The translations under genes were made by a program, and so were the position numbers. Of a DNA stretch of 64,000 nucleotides, positions 52,759 to 63,569 are shown in pieces (position 1 is the first letter of the stretch; every line of letters starts with the position of its first letter). The notes under the pieces were generated by a model. It had not been told where the DNA came from. It was given only the letters and a program-made list of their open reading frames with translations, and ran no database searches. This stretch comes from Blepharisma stoltei (lineage: Eukaryota; Ciliophora; Heterotrichea; Heterotrichida; Blepharismidae): NCBI GenBank assembly GCA_914767885.1, contig CAJZBQ010000002.1, positions 868,001 through 932,000 of the forward strand, given 5' to 3'.

Positions 52759-52995
52759 AAGGGATAGTGCTTGGATTGCGATGGTGGACAGGCAAGTCAA
52801 GTTGTTCCATGAAGGAATTCTGAGGATGAAAGCAAAGGAGTTAGAACAAAAAAAGGGAAAACCAGCAATAGCAGACATTCCGGACAAATTAAAAGTGCAA
52901 AAGTCTCTAGATAGTTGAATTCTTAAAAAAAACCCATAAGGGTTTGCTGAGAGCATTTGTGTGCTCTCTGAATAATTGATGATATAACCCTATAC
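52759..52995 (+). mobile_element. Retroelement-like insertion (237 bp) with 16-bp duplication
   Basis: A perfect duplication TGATATAACCCTATAC lies at 52743-52758 and 52980-52995 and contains TA. The body has a plus-strand protein-like frame (SAWIAMVDRQVKLFHEGIL, then RMKAKELEQKKGKPAIAD) ending at TGA, then AAACCCATAAGGGTTT and the small hairpin GAGAGC...GCTCTC. This looks like a 5'-truncated copy sharing its 3' motif with the 41.3-42.3 kb element. Confidence 0.75.
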
Positions 52996-53264
52996 GGTTG
53001 AGCACTAAAAAAATCTCTGCTAAATTTACTGATCCGACTCCAAGCATACTCATTACCATATTCGCTTTCCCATAAGCTCCCTCAAGCCTCTAATAAATAA
53101 ACCCTTGAGTTTCCAGCGAACAATAGCTTTTCTGTGGGCTTCAGGATTAATTCAATTTTATTGAAATTTTCTAAGTTTATCTCGTACTCATAAACACAAT
53201 CCTGGCATTCTTGTCCTACAACAAGAATTTTATTCTTGAATAGCACCGCTGTACATAATAATAA

Positions 53265-53685
53265 AATGAGTACGCATGGAAACGGTTTAATCAGTAAACT
53301 ATTCTTCCTCTGTGATGCTCATTATTATGGATTCGGTTATCTGGTGTGCCTTTATCTACAATGAAAAACGTGGCTTATTCCATAGGGTAAAACAGTTTAG
53401 CCCAGGGATTCTAGGAAGCTAAGTTTCGCCGCTTGGCACACCTGAGGAGGCAGAGCACGAGCAGGAGCCAAGTCTAAAGCGAGACAGCGCGTCTCGCGTG
53501 TGGTTTCTGGTGATCCAGATGGAGCCGGAGAATCTTCAATAGCCCTCGCCATTTTTATGTCATTGGCACTATTTTGGATGTTTGGAATACCTGCTATGTC
53601 TCTGGGTACCTAAATCATTCTGCTGAAGAGGCTAGCACGTTAAAAACTAAATAATTAATGAATTAAGAATGGCACTACTGAACAA
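53265..53685 (-). mobile_element. SINE-like insertion in kelch copy K3c, ends approximate
   Basis: Read on the minus strand it starts AAAAATGGCGAGGGC (53559) and is GC-rich. Flanks GAATAGCACCGCTG and GAATGGCACTACTG look like a diverged duplication of host sequence. It interrupts the kelch segment before FDLTPNKW. Confidence 0.5.
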
Positions 53686-54659
53686 AAAGTTATTGAATCA
53701 GGTACTGAAAGTAACGAAACCCATTTATTTGGGGTTAAATCAAATCTTTTATTCGAATAGTGTTTTATATTGAATTGCCCATGAAATCTGATGGATATGG
53801 ATATCAGGAGATAATCCAAAGACAATATATATATTTTCTTTTTTGTATGAAGAAGATAAATGAGCTCTCAAGGAGGAAGTAGTAAGAATTATTGGTGAGA
53901 GCCCACCTATGATGTAAACACTACCCTGATAGTATAAAATTCCCGATTTTTGGGGATAACTTGTAGACGGTAAAGTTCGCTTGATTTGATATGAATACAA
54001 GTCAATAGTTCAGGCGTTGCAACTGTCTCTGTTGAAGTTCCCAAAACAAAATAGTTCATTGTTAGGAAGTTGAACTACGCTGACTTCGTCATTAGTTAGT
54101 GGCTTAGGCAGATTAATATTGACTTTTGTTTGCTGAGACTTTTCTATGTTATATTGAATAAATTCAATCGGATATGCGTGGCTGTTGACAAAATAAAGAA
54201 TTTTAGAATCTTCATATGAATGTGGAGAAAAAGATTCGGCTATCAGGTGTTTTATTGTTTTTCTAAGATTTATAGAAATTTGCTGTAGGTTTCTGTATAC
54301 TTTAAATAAACATTGCTAATTTCTTCGTCTGCTTTTAGTAATTGTATGAAATTTATATCATTTTGATAAGAAGCATTTATATTTTGAAACTCAGCATCTA
54401 AGACTTCTTTGAGGTTTTCTAATTCTTCGATTTTAGAATCATTATCCTCATAAAATTTAAGTTTAATTGGTCAATTTGCCTTTTTATCCTCCTTTCTTAA
54501 AGTTAAATAGCATGATGATATATGATCGATTTTTGCTTTAAGTGATTTTAGTACATTTGATTTGAGTTCAATATTTGTTTCTTTAGATCCTCTTGGATTT
54601 ATTAAAATATCCTGAGAATTGATTCTCTTATCAATTTCACTGGGATTCCTCATATTTAC

Positions 54660-55240
54660 TATGATAGAATAATTGCATTAGCAATGAAGTTTAATATGAA
54701 AATTAAATCAAATTGAATGCAATAATTTATCTGAAAATAAACTCTTCTCCTATTCTCAACTCTATAAATTGTTCGTTTGGCAATGCATTTATAATGAATC
54801 TGTTTATTTAACAAATATTTGCTATCGGGCACGCTTTCCCATATACTAATTCATGCTTCCAATAAATAAACTCGAATTTCTAGTATTCTGGTTTTGCAAA
54901 ATTTCTAAAACTATGTCGTATACATATATAAACTTTTACAATCATTTCCTATTTCCTGTAATAATGGCTTTGAAAAAGGCACTGGAGAGCATAAAGTCAA
55001 TAAAATTGGAACGGTTGCAGAAATGCTTATGCTAAAAATAATAATTTCTTTATGTTTCAAGAAATGTAGCTTGGCTCTAAAAGTTTATAATGTTTTGGAA
55101 ATGTTTAAGAATTGATAATATAAATAATTTCCTTTTAACTTTGAATTGAAAGAAAATGTTTTTAAATTTCTATTTTTTGGTAAAACCAGAATATTTTCAC
55201 AAATATAATTAAATTTTATTTTTAGAAATAAAGAGTTATT
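54660..55240 (-). pseudogene. Degenerate kelch 3' remnant, repeated at 61.95-62.6 kb
   Basis: 54690-55180 is nearly identical to 61990-62600 (shared TTGAATGCAATAATTTATC, ATGTCGTATACATATATA and GGCACTGGAGAGCATAAAG). Both keep traces of the family's NSRVYL/WEHDL end, but neither is open. It is a duplicated remnant rather than a gene. Confidence 0.5.
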
Positions 55241-56210
55241 AATCGTATTCATAATAATGACTTAATTGAACGACTGGACCTTCAAAGTTTTGGATTTCCT
55301 TTAATTCTTTTTTCTTCAAATTGAACTCGTAATATAAAAACATGCTTGGATAGGAATAGATGTCATAAACTCCCAATATACTTTATTTTTGATTAAATCA
55401 AATTTTCGATTTTCATTTCGTGAAGGAAATGGACGTTGAGAAGTTATCAAATTAATCCGTGTAAGTCCACAAAATATATAAACATTTTGTTGATAATAAA
55501 AAGATTCCTGATCTATTACTATATCAAGTAGGTGGTAAAATTCGCTTGATTTCATATGAATTTAAATCAATTATGAAAGCATAACCAAGATTCTTCTTTT
55601 TTCCGATACAAAATAGCTCATTGTTGGGGAGTTGAACAACGTTGACTTCATCATTGGTTGAAAACTCAGATAAACAAATGTTTATTTTTTCTTGTTGAGA
55701 CTTTTCTATATCATATACAACAAGTTCAGTTTTATTCATTTGACTGCTCATAGAATAAAGAAATTTTGGGTCTTGATAAATATATGGAGAAGATGATTCA
55801 GAAATTAGAGCTTCTATTGAATCTTTAAGTTTACTAGAAAAATTAGCATACACTTCAACATATTTCAAATAAGCACTTATAGCTTCCTCATTTGCTTGCA
55901 GTAAATCTATTAATATTGGATCATTTTGATAAGAAGAACTTGTATTTTTAAATTCTTTGTCTACTTCTTCTTTAAGTTTTTCTAATTTTTCAATAATTGG
56001 ATTTTTGTCCTCGTAAAATTGAATTTTGAGAGAGTTTTTGGCTTTTTGGTTTACTTCATTTAGTGCAAGCTCAATCGATAAGATATGATCAGTTTTTTTT
56101 CTTAATGCTTTTATTTGGTTTTTTGTTTGCTTGATATTCTTTCCTTTAATATCTGAATTAGCAGCTTGATTATCGCTTCTCTTTATATCAACTGTCCCAA
56201 TATTTTCCAT
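55240..56210 (-). pseudogene. K3-type kelch copy d, internally deleted
   Basis: Starts MENIGTVDIKRSDNQAANSD at 56210 and is open through VVQLPNNELFCIGKKKN to ILPPTW. It then has a one-base insertion (about 55503), and FDLIKNK is fused directly to VYWEFMTSIPIQ by a deletion of roughly 100 codons relative to copy f. The upstream flank and first about 200 codons are nearly identical to copy e, indicating recent duplication. Confidence 0.6.
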
Positions 56211-56330
56211 TATTAACAGAATATAATAAAATCTGAAATTAATTAATTTCATATTTTTGTACTTTAGAAATTAAGAAATATCAATTTTGATTACGTTTAA
56301 ATAAACTATAAAATACTCTAGTATAAATTT

Positions 56331-56993
56331 TTATAGTTGCTTATTTAAATCAATTATGAAAGCATAGCCAAGATCATTTGCTTTTCCGATACAAAATAGC
56401 TCTTTGTTGGGGAGTTGCACAACATTGACTTCATCATTGGTTAGTACCTCAGGTAAATAAATGCTTGCATTTGCTTGTTGAGACTTTTCTATGTCGTATA
56501 CAACAAGTTCAATTTTATACATTTGACTGCTCATAGAATAAAGGTATTTTGGGTCTTGATAGATATATGGAGAAAAAGACTCAGAAATTAGAGCTTCTAT
56601 TGAATCTTTAAGTCTACTAGAAAAACTAGCATACACTTCAACATATTCCAAATAGGCATTCATAGCTTCCTCATTTGCTTGCAGTAAATCTATTAATATT
56701 GAATCATTTTGATAGAAAGAACTTGTATTTTTAAATTCTTTTTCTAATTCTTCTTTAAGTTTTTCTAATTCTTCAATAATTGGATTTTTGTCCTCGTAAA
56801 ATTGAATTTTGAGAGAGTTTTTGGCTTTTTGGTTTACTTCATTTAGTGCAAGCTCAATCGATAAGATATGATCAGTTTTTTTTCTTAATGCTTTTATTTG
56901 GTTTTTTGTTTGCTTGATATTCTTTCCTTTAATATCTGAATTAGCAGCTTGATTATCGCTTCTCTTTATATCGACTGTCTCAATATTTTCCAT
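56331..56993 (-). pseudogene. K3-type kelch copy e, 5' portion only
   Basis: Starts MENIETVDIKRSDNQAANSD at 56993 and is very similar to copy d through FIIDLN, then stops abruptly (KQL, TAA) where the family continues with kelch repeats. A 3'-truncated tandem duplicate. Confidence 0.65.
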
Positions 56994-57774
56994 TATTAAC
57001 AGAATATAATAAAATCTGAAATTAATTAATTTCATATTTTTATGTTTGAGGAATTAAAACATTTCAATTTTGATTACGTTTAAATAAACTATAAAAAGCC
57101 CCAGTATAATTTTAATTAGCTTAAACTTTTTGTATAGAGCTGTTTTTGGTTTCATCTAGCGATGCTAACTCATTTGAAACTTTTCTTTATTGCTGCTGCA
57201 TGACTCTGAGTTGATTTAAGCTATTTTAATAATTGAGTGTGAAGTATTGTGCAGTATGGTTTCTTTTATAATTGTAAAGTGTGAGATGAATTTATGATGT
57301 GAAATTGTAGTTTAATGTATTCCTTAAGGATTGTTATGTATTATCTTGCCATACTAATGTGATAATAATCTATAGGTATTCTAATAAAATTTATATGATG
57401 GGAAAGTGTAAAAATTTTGTACCATGAAATTATTTAGTGCTATTTTTAAGGTTTATTTTGGATATACATAAAATGACTATTTTTCATTCTGACGTGGTAT
57501 TTTGGTTCAAAGAACTCCTAAAGATTAACTTTGCCTCAAGGTGAGTGGCCCATGACTATTCCGCTAAATATTTCCTTTGACTTAAGTTTTGTAAGAATTA
57601 TCATATTTTTAAATAAAATGACAATCTATGGAACAAAAAGAAACACAATCTCTTTTCAAGCTGATTTGGCTAAAACCATACACTAATTCCATATATATCT
57701 TTTAATTAAATATCGGAATTAATTAATACATTTTTAACTCCTATAATTAAATCTAATTTAAAGCATAAGAATTA
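56994..57774. other. AT-rich interval
   Basis: The first 100 bp repeats the upstream flank of copies d and f (the AAACGTAATCAAAATTG stretch). The rest holds no recognisable gene or repeat. Confidence 0.35.
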
Positions 57775-58570
57775 TTAGTCATAAGAATAATCGAAACTTA
57801 TTTGAGCACTTAAGCTTTCGAAACTTTGAATTTCATTTAATTTTTATCTCCACACTGAACTCAAAATATAAAACTTACTTGCAGAATTGATGTCAGAAAC
57901 TCTGAAAGATACATTTTTCTTACTTATACTTATATATAACAATCTAAATTTAGATACTATTTTAATAATCATAATAATAAGGCAAAATTCAAATCTTGCA
58001 AACTATAAATAGGGATATAAATTTATATGAGCAGTAAATAAGCTTCCGCTAAACTTAAAATTTGTTTTAAAATATATATTCGCTTTCTCCTTAGAAAATA
58101 AAGAGTTATTAATCTTATTCTCAAAATGACTTAATTCAATGCTCGGGCCTTTAAATTTTTGGATCCTTTTAATTCTTTTTTCTTCAAATTGAACTCGTAA
58201 TATAAAAACATGCTTGGATAAGAATAAATGTCATAAACTCCTAAATATACTTTATTTTTGCTTATAATTCTATACGGCGAGCAGAAATATTTTTTAAATC
58301 TCTTTTTTTCCAAACGATATTCTTGCTAATCCTTCTACATAATATATTTTAGAAGAATTATCTTCGTAGAATTGAATTTTAAAGGAATTGCTGGGCTTTT
58401 GTGTTAAGTTGCTTAATGTATCATTATATAATGATATACAGTTGAATTTCATATTAAAGGCTAAATCTCAGTTAATGGCAATTCAGCATAAGAAATATTA
58501 AACTTGGATTCAAATGCCTTACAAACATTTTCGATGTCTTGCATTTTATTGGCTTTTTCCATTATTACTT
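57775..58570 (-). pseudogene. Three kelch-family fragments in tandem
   Basis: 57775-58080 and 58110-58325 are two K3-type C-terminal fragments (the second with YRIISKNKVYLGVYDIYS and YYEFNLKKKELK). 58330-58565 is a K1-type N-terminal fragment (MQDIENVCKAFESKFNISYA near its start, broken by a one-base shift). The first fragment carries an IES-like segment after CTTACTTATA that the second lacks. Confidence 0.55.
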
Positions 58571-58624
58571 TATAACGTCAGCATTTAAAATTAATATTAT
58601 ACTCAAAGAAAAATTATCGTAATA

Positions 58625-59080
58625 AAAATATTATTGAGTTTCCGACCTTGGATTTAATGGACCAAGAAGGGAAATCAGTCCTCTATGACGGAATCAATGC
58701 AGGGATTGAACAGTTCTATTCTTTCCGATCAGAAAACTCTACATTTTTAGGACAAGAAGATATTCGTCATAAATGGATAATTGCTATTTGTAATAGTGAT
58801 GATATTGGTAGCCAAATTTCTTTTGCTGAGATTTCTAAAAAGATTAATGATACCAAATTAAATTTCTGTCTTGGCTTAGCTTTTTTTATTAAGTCAATAT
58901 AATTAGATATAATGATTTTTTTTTATAAATTCTGACCCATCCCCACACTTTCAGCTTGAATCCTTGAAGAACTACAGCATCAGAGCATATTTCTTTCAGC
59001 TTATTCACAAACTGAGATAAGACGTGCATTTCAAAGGATTGACGCTATAATCTGCCCATTCAAACTATTTTGGTTAATTA
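58625..59080 (+). pseudogene. Fragment of dCache/vWA gene (copy of 31627-32126)
   Basis: Plus-strand sequence encoding EFPTLDLMDQEGKSVLYDG, QFYSFRSENSTFLGQED and KWIIAICNSDDIGS is nearly identical to the 3' part of dCache gene 2. It includes most of that gene's 105-bp IES and its terminal ...IRGIFLSA region, but lacks about 27 bp across the left IES boundary and everything upstream. It sits abruptly against kelch sequence. Confidence 0.8.
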
Positions 59081-59249
59081 ATTCTATTTCATAAGTACAA
59101 TAATATTGAAATTTAGCATATTTACATAAAAATAGATTACTGTTATTATATAGAAAAAAGACAAAAATTATCTCTTTTGAGAGCTGATTGATTAAAACCA
59201 GAATGCTTTTACAAATATAATTAAATTTTAATCTAAGAAAATAAAGAGT

Positions 59250-60655
59250 TATTAATCGTATATATAAAAATGATTTAATTTGACGCTTGGGCCTTCAAAT
59301 TTCTGGATTTCCCTTAATTCCTTTTTCTTCAAATTGAACTCGTAATATAAAAACTTGCTTGGATTTGAATAGATGTCATAAACTCCCAAATATACTTTAT
59401 TTTTGCTTATACCTAATATAATAATATCTTAATCTAAAATTTTAGCAACTATTCTAATAATAGGGTAAAAGTTGAAAATTTTTATATATTATAAATAGGT
59501 TTATAATCCTATATGGCTGAGTAGTAAATAAGCTTCCTTTAAATTCTCCAATTTTTTTCCAAACATATTCATTGTCATAATCGCTTTCTCACATACATAT
59601 CCAAGACTCAATTAAATAGACTCTTGAATTTCCTGCAATTAAGAGCTTTTCTGTGCTTCCCATATAGAATTCAAATTTATTATAGCTTTCAAGATTGATA
59701 TCATATTCATATAAATACTCAAACTCAAGGGCTGAAAGTATAATTCTTTGTTTAAAAGGCACTGCTGAACTAGATGTACAATGCCAGCTAGGCAAAGGAG
59801 GTAGCGAGGACCATTTATTTTTTATCAAATCAAATTTTCGATTATCATTTTCTGCTCCAAAAATAGAGGGAAATGGACCTTGAGAAGTTTTATTCACCTT
59901 AAGGCGTGCAAGTCCACCAAATATATAAACATTTTGCTGATAATAAAAGATTCCTGATCTATTACTATAGGTAGTAGGTGGTAAAATTCGCTTGATTTCA
60001 TATGAATTTAAATCAATTATAAAAGCATAACCAAGATCCTTCTTTTTTCCGATACAAAATAGCTCTTTGTTGGGGAGTTGAACAACGTTGACTTCATCAT
60101 TGGTTGAAAACTCAGATAAATTAATGTTTATTTTTGCTTGTTGAGACTTTTCTATGTTGTATACAACAATTTCAGTTTTATCCATTTGAATGCTCATAGA
60201 ATAAAGGAATTTTGGGTCTTGATAGATATATGGAGAAAAAGACTCAGAAATTAGAGCTTCTATGGCCTCTTTAAATCTACTAGAAAAATTAGCATAGACT
60301 TCAACATATTTCAAATAAGCATTCATAACTTCCTGATTTGCTTGTAGTAAAGTGGTTAATTTTGGATCATTTGATAGGAAGAACTTGTATTTTTAAATTC
60401 TTTGTCTACTTCTTCTTTAAGTTTTTCTAATTTTTCAATAATTGGATTTTTGTCCTCGTAAAATTGAATTTTGAGAGAGTTTTGGGCTTTTTGGTTTACT
60501 TCATTTAGTGCAAGCTCAATCGATAAGATATCATCAGTTCTTTTTCTTAATAATTTTATTTGGCTTTTTGCTTGCCTGATGTTCTTTCCCTTAGTATCTG
60601 AATGAGCACCTTGATTATCGCTTCTCTTTATGCCAACTGTGCCAATATTTCCCAT
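59250..60655 (-). CDS. K3-type coiled-coil/kelch copy f (near-complete; one-base deletion)
   Basis: Starts MGNIGTVGIKRSDNQ at 60655. It is the fullest K3 copy: coiled coil, SFSPYIYQDPKFLYSMS, kelch repeats (VVQLPNKELFCIGKKKD, IFYYQQNVYIFGGLA, FDLIKNKWSSLPPLP, LLIAGNSRVYLIESWICMW) and C-terminal YYEFNLKKKELREIQKF. One IES (59412-59505) is removable. A single missing A near 60375 (CTATCAAATGAT, where paralogs have an extra A) shifts the frame after TSSSYQ. This is either a sequencing error or the first lesion of decay. Confidence 0.55.
59412..59505. other. IES (94 bp) in kelch copy K3f
   Basis: TA at 59410-59411 and 59504-59505. Removal gives GCTTATAATCCTATATGG, the same uninterrupted sequence as in copy a (48166) and at 58260. 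Confidence 0.8.
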
Positions 60656-61229
60656 TATTAACAGAATATAATAAAATCTGAAATTAATTAATTTCATATT
60701 TTTATGCTTTAGAAATGAAGAAATATCAATTTTTATTTGCGTTTAAATAAACTATAAAACACTCTAGTGTAAATTTTTATAGTTGGGTGCATCAGGGCAG
60801 CATTGACATTTTGATGTTAAAGCATATGCTTAAAAAATATATAAGCTTAGAAATAAGAAAAATAAAAAATTCGATTATAAATTTAGTATCAAAACTAATA
60901 CCATCCCATCTTTATATTTAAATAATAAATTAGCCATTCTAATCTTTTATTTTATATCATAATCACCATAAAATGATGGCTCATTTATCTTTAAGTTGCG
61001 CTTGCTTATGAAGGTTTTGAGGTAAGATATAGTCAATTTGTTTCGTAAGCACTGAATCTCTTTCGCTTAAGTTCTGTATAAGAGCAATCATATTTAGCAC
61101 GAAATTGTTAGAATTCCTTAAAGGTATATATGGATATTAGTAAATAATTCAAGGACAATACATATAGTTTCTTGGATGATTGAAGAATGCACATAATTTG
61201 TCAAGGAAACCATAGGAACTCAAGGCAGA
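60656..61229. other. AT-rich interval
   Basis: It begins with the common K3 upstream flank (to about 60780), followed by non-coding AT-rich sequence without recognisable structure. Confidence 0.35.
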
Positions 61230-61715
61230 CGCCCACCTATGATGTAAACACTACTCTTATAGTAAAAAATTCCTGATTTGCTGGAATACAGTATAGACGG
61301 TACAGTTCGCTTTATTTGATATGAATTCAAATCAATAATTCAGGCATGGCAACGGTTTCTGTCGGATTTCCCAAAGCAAAACAATTCATTGTTAGGAAGT
61401 TGAACTACGCTGGCTTCGTCTCTAATTGGTAGAGTAGGCAGATTAATATTGACTTTTGTAAGCTGAAATTTTTCTATGTCATATTGAATAAGTTCAGCCG
61501 GATTTGCATGACTGTTGACAGAATAAAGAATTTTAGAATCTTCATAGGAATATGGAGAAAAAGATTTGTCTATAAGGCATTTTATTTTTTTTCGAATATT
61601 TATAGAGAATTCTCTATATGTTTCTGTATACTTTAAATAAATATTGCTAATTTCTTCGTCTGCTTTTAGTAATTGCATGAAGTTTATATCATTTTGATAA
61701 GAAGCATTTATATTT
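61230..61715 (-). pseudogene. Kelch fragment related to copy K3c
   Basis: Minus-strand frame with NIYLKYTETYREFSINIRKK, SFSPYSYEDSKILYSVNS, VVQLPNNELFCFGKSD and VYIIGGRLP. It shares these blocks with 53.8-54.4 kb and lacks both the N-terminal start and the last repeats. Confidence 0.6.
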
Positions 61716-62974
61716 GAAATTTATTGGCAATCTAAATGATTATTATTGAGAAGTCTCCTTTAGGTCATATGCCATTAATCTATTGCATTATCACTTCATC
61801 AGTCCATGCACAACCTACGCTATGCTACTCTTTCAAAAAGGGCCTCATGGTATCTAGAACAGAGGATTTAGTTCATCGTTCTGTCCGTCAATGCAGATTG
61901 CCTGGTTATTCGTTTTCCTATTCATATATAAAATAGAAAAAATAGCAATGCCACAGCTTTTTGCTTCTTTAAAAATTTATAATTTAGGATATGCAAAATT
62001 AAATCAAATTGAATGCAATAATTTATCTGAAAATAAGCGAGCTTTACTCTTGATTTTATCTTTAAAACTTTGAATTTCTTTAAATTTCTTTTTTTTTCCA
62101 AATCGAGTTTAAAATATGAATTTTTATAGAATAACTATTAATGATTCAAAAAAAACTCTTCTCATATTCTCAATTCTCTGAATTTTTTATTTGGTAATGC
62201 ATTTATAATCAATCTATTTATTTTGTAAATATTTCCTATCGGGGACGCTTTCCCATATACTAAATCATGCTTCCAATAAATAAACTCTGAATTCCTAGTA
62301 TTCTGGTTTTGCAAAATTTCTAAAACTATGTCGTATACATATATACACTTTTACACTCATATTCTATTTCCTGTAATAATGGCTTTGTAAAAAGGCACTG
62401 GAGAGCATAAAGTCAATAAAATTGGAACGGTTGCAGAAATGCTTATGCTAAAAATAATAATTTCTTTATGTTTCAAGAAATGTAGCTTGGCTCTAAAAGT
62501 TTATAATGTTTTGGAAATGTTTAAGAATTGATAATATAAATAATTTCCTTTTAGCTTTGAATTGAAAGAAAATGTTTTTAAATTTCTATTTTTTGGTAAA
62601 TTACCCCTTTTAAATTTTAATTTTTCAATAGTAAATTTTATTGCAATGATGCTAATTTTTATATAAATGGTTTCGACCTTATTTGATGGAAGAAGTGCAA
62701 TCAGAACGCTATTTAAACAGCTGTTGTGCTGAATCAATTAATTTTTTTTGAACTATTCCATAAAAATGAATTAAGATTTAAAAATATTGCATACAATTTA
62801 TATTCTATACAATTATTCTATATTAATAATAATTTAATATAATTTTTTTTTTTTCAAAAAAAATTTTTGTGTTTAAAGTTGTAAGAAAATATTTATTATA
62901 GTTTAGAGTCCAGAAAAATTTTTAATGACTTTAATGATTTTTAATGGCATATGGGCCCATAATAATAGTTTATT
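61716..62974. other. Non-coding interval with duplicated kelch remnant
   Basis: 61990-62600 duplicates 54690-55180 (see that entry). 62601-62974 is AT-rich upstream sequence of the KH gene. No intact frame. Confidence 0.45.
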
Positions 62975-63569
62975 ATGAAATCTTGGAGAGCTGGTGAAGC
63001 AGAGCAAAAAGTCCTTTGCATCCTTTTCCCCAAAGATTTAAAAGATCGCCTTGAAAGTCTAAAACAAGAATTTATTGTGCAGTCTAGGGTTTCTAACATA
63101 GAAATTAAAGACTCTCATTTCGATAACGCTATTGAAGTCTTAATAATTGGTGATCGCAATACAATTGTTTCAGCATGCAGCGTTATTTTTAGCAGCTTTA
63201 TCCCTGATCCGTTAAGCGAAACAAGGATGGATATACTTGTTCCCGAAAAAAGTGTGGGCAAAATTATAGGCAAAAAGGGAAAGAATATAGAAATGATTCG
63301 TCAAAATACAGGAACAAATATAATTTTTGCTAAATATTCTACTGCTTTAAAAGTAGGAAAAATTGATGGTACATTTGAAGGAATCCTTAAAGCAGTGCAA
63401 CAAATAATTGATATAATTTACGAAAAGCCTAAAAGATCAGGCAGCGTGAATTTCGGGAAATAAGGGAAGATGGAAACGGAGGAAGAAATAACAAAAATGA
63501 TGACAGTTCCTCAAAGTGCTGTAGGATGGATTTTAGGAAAACATAAGGCTGGATGGTCAAGCAAAAACT
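62975..63569 (+). CDS. KH-domain RNA-binding protein, interrupted and incomplete
   Basis: MKSWRAGEAEQKVLCILFP starts a first KH-like unit (residues 1-85), then a clear KH domain (MDILVPEKSVGKIIGKKGKN with IEMIRQNTGTNI; GxxG is GKKG). TAA at 63461-63463 follows GSVNFGK. The same frame then continues with METEEEITKMMTVPQSAVGW and ILGKHKAG, the start of another KH unit with its GxxG, so the TAA is probably inside an unrecognised intron or IES. A family-F element cuts in after 63,570 and the gene continues beyond the window. KH proteins bind single-stranded RNA. Confidence 0.7.

Larger units (their letters stand above)
52596..54653 (-). pseudogene. Kelch subfamily copy c (K3c), with insertions, stops and a frameshift
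   Basis: Starts MRNPSEIDKRINSQDILI at 54653. A coiled coil (SKIEELENLKEVLDAEF), SFSPHSYEDSKILYFVNS block and kelch repeats (VVQLPNNELFCFGNFN, ILYYQGSVYIIGGLSP) follow. A one-base loss near 54285 (after TYSKF) and a late in-frame TAA (GPEVG-stop-HFEYEYD) break it. Two retroelement-like insertions (52759-52995 and about 53265-53685) interrupt the 3' half. Confidence 0.55.
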
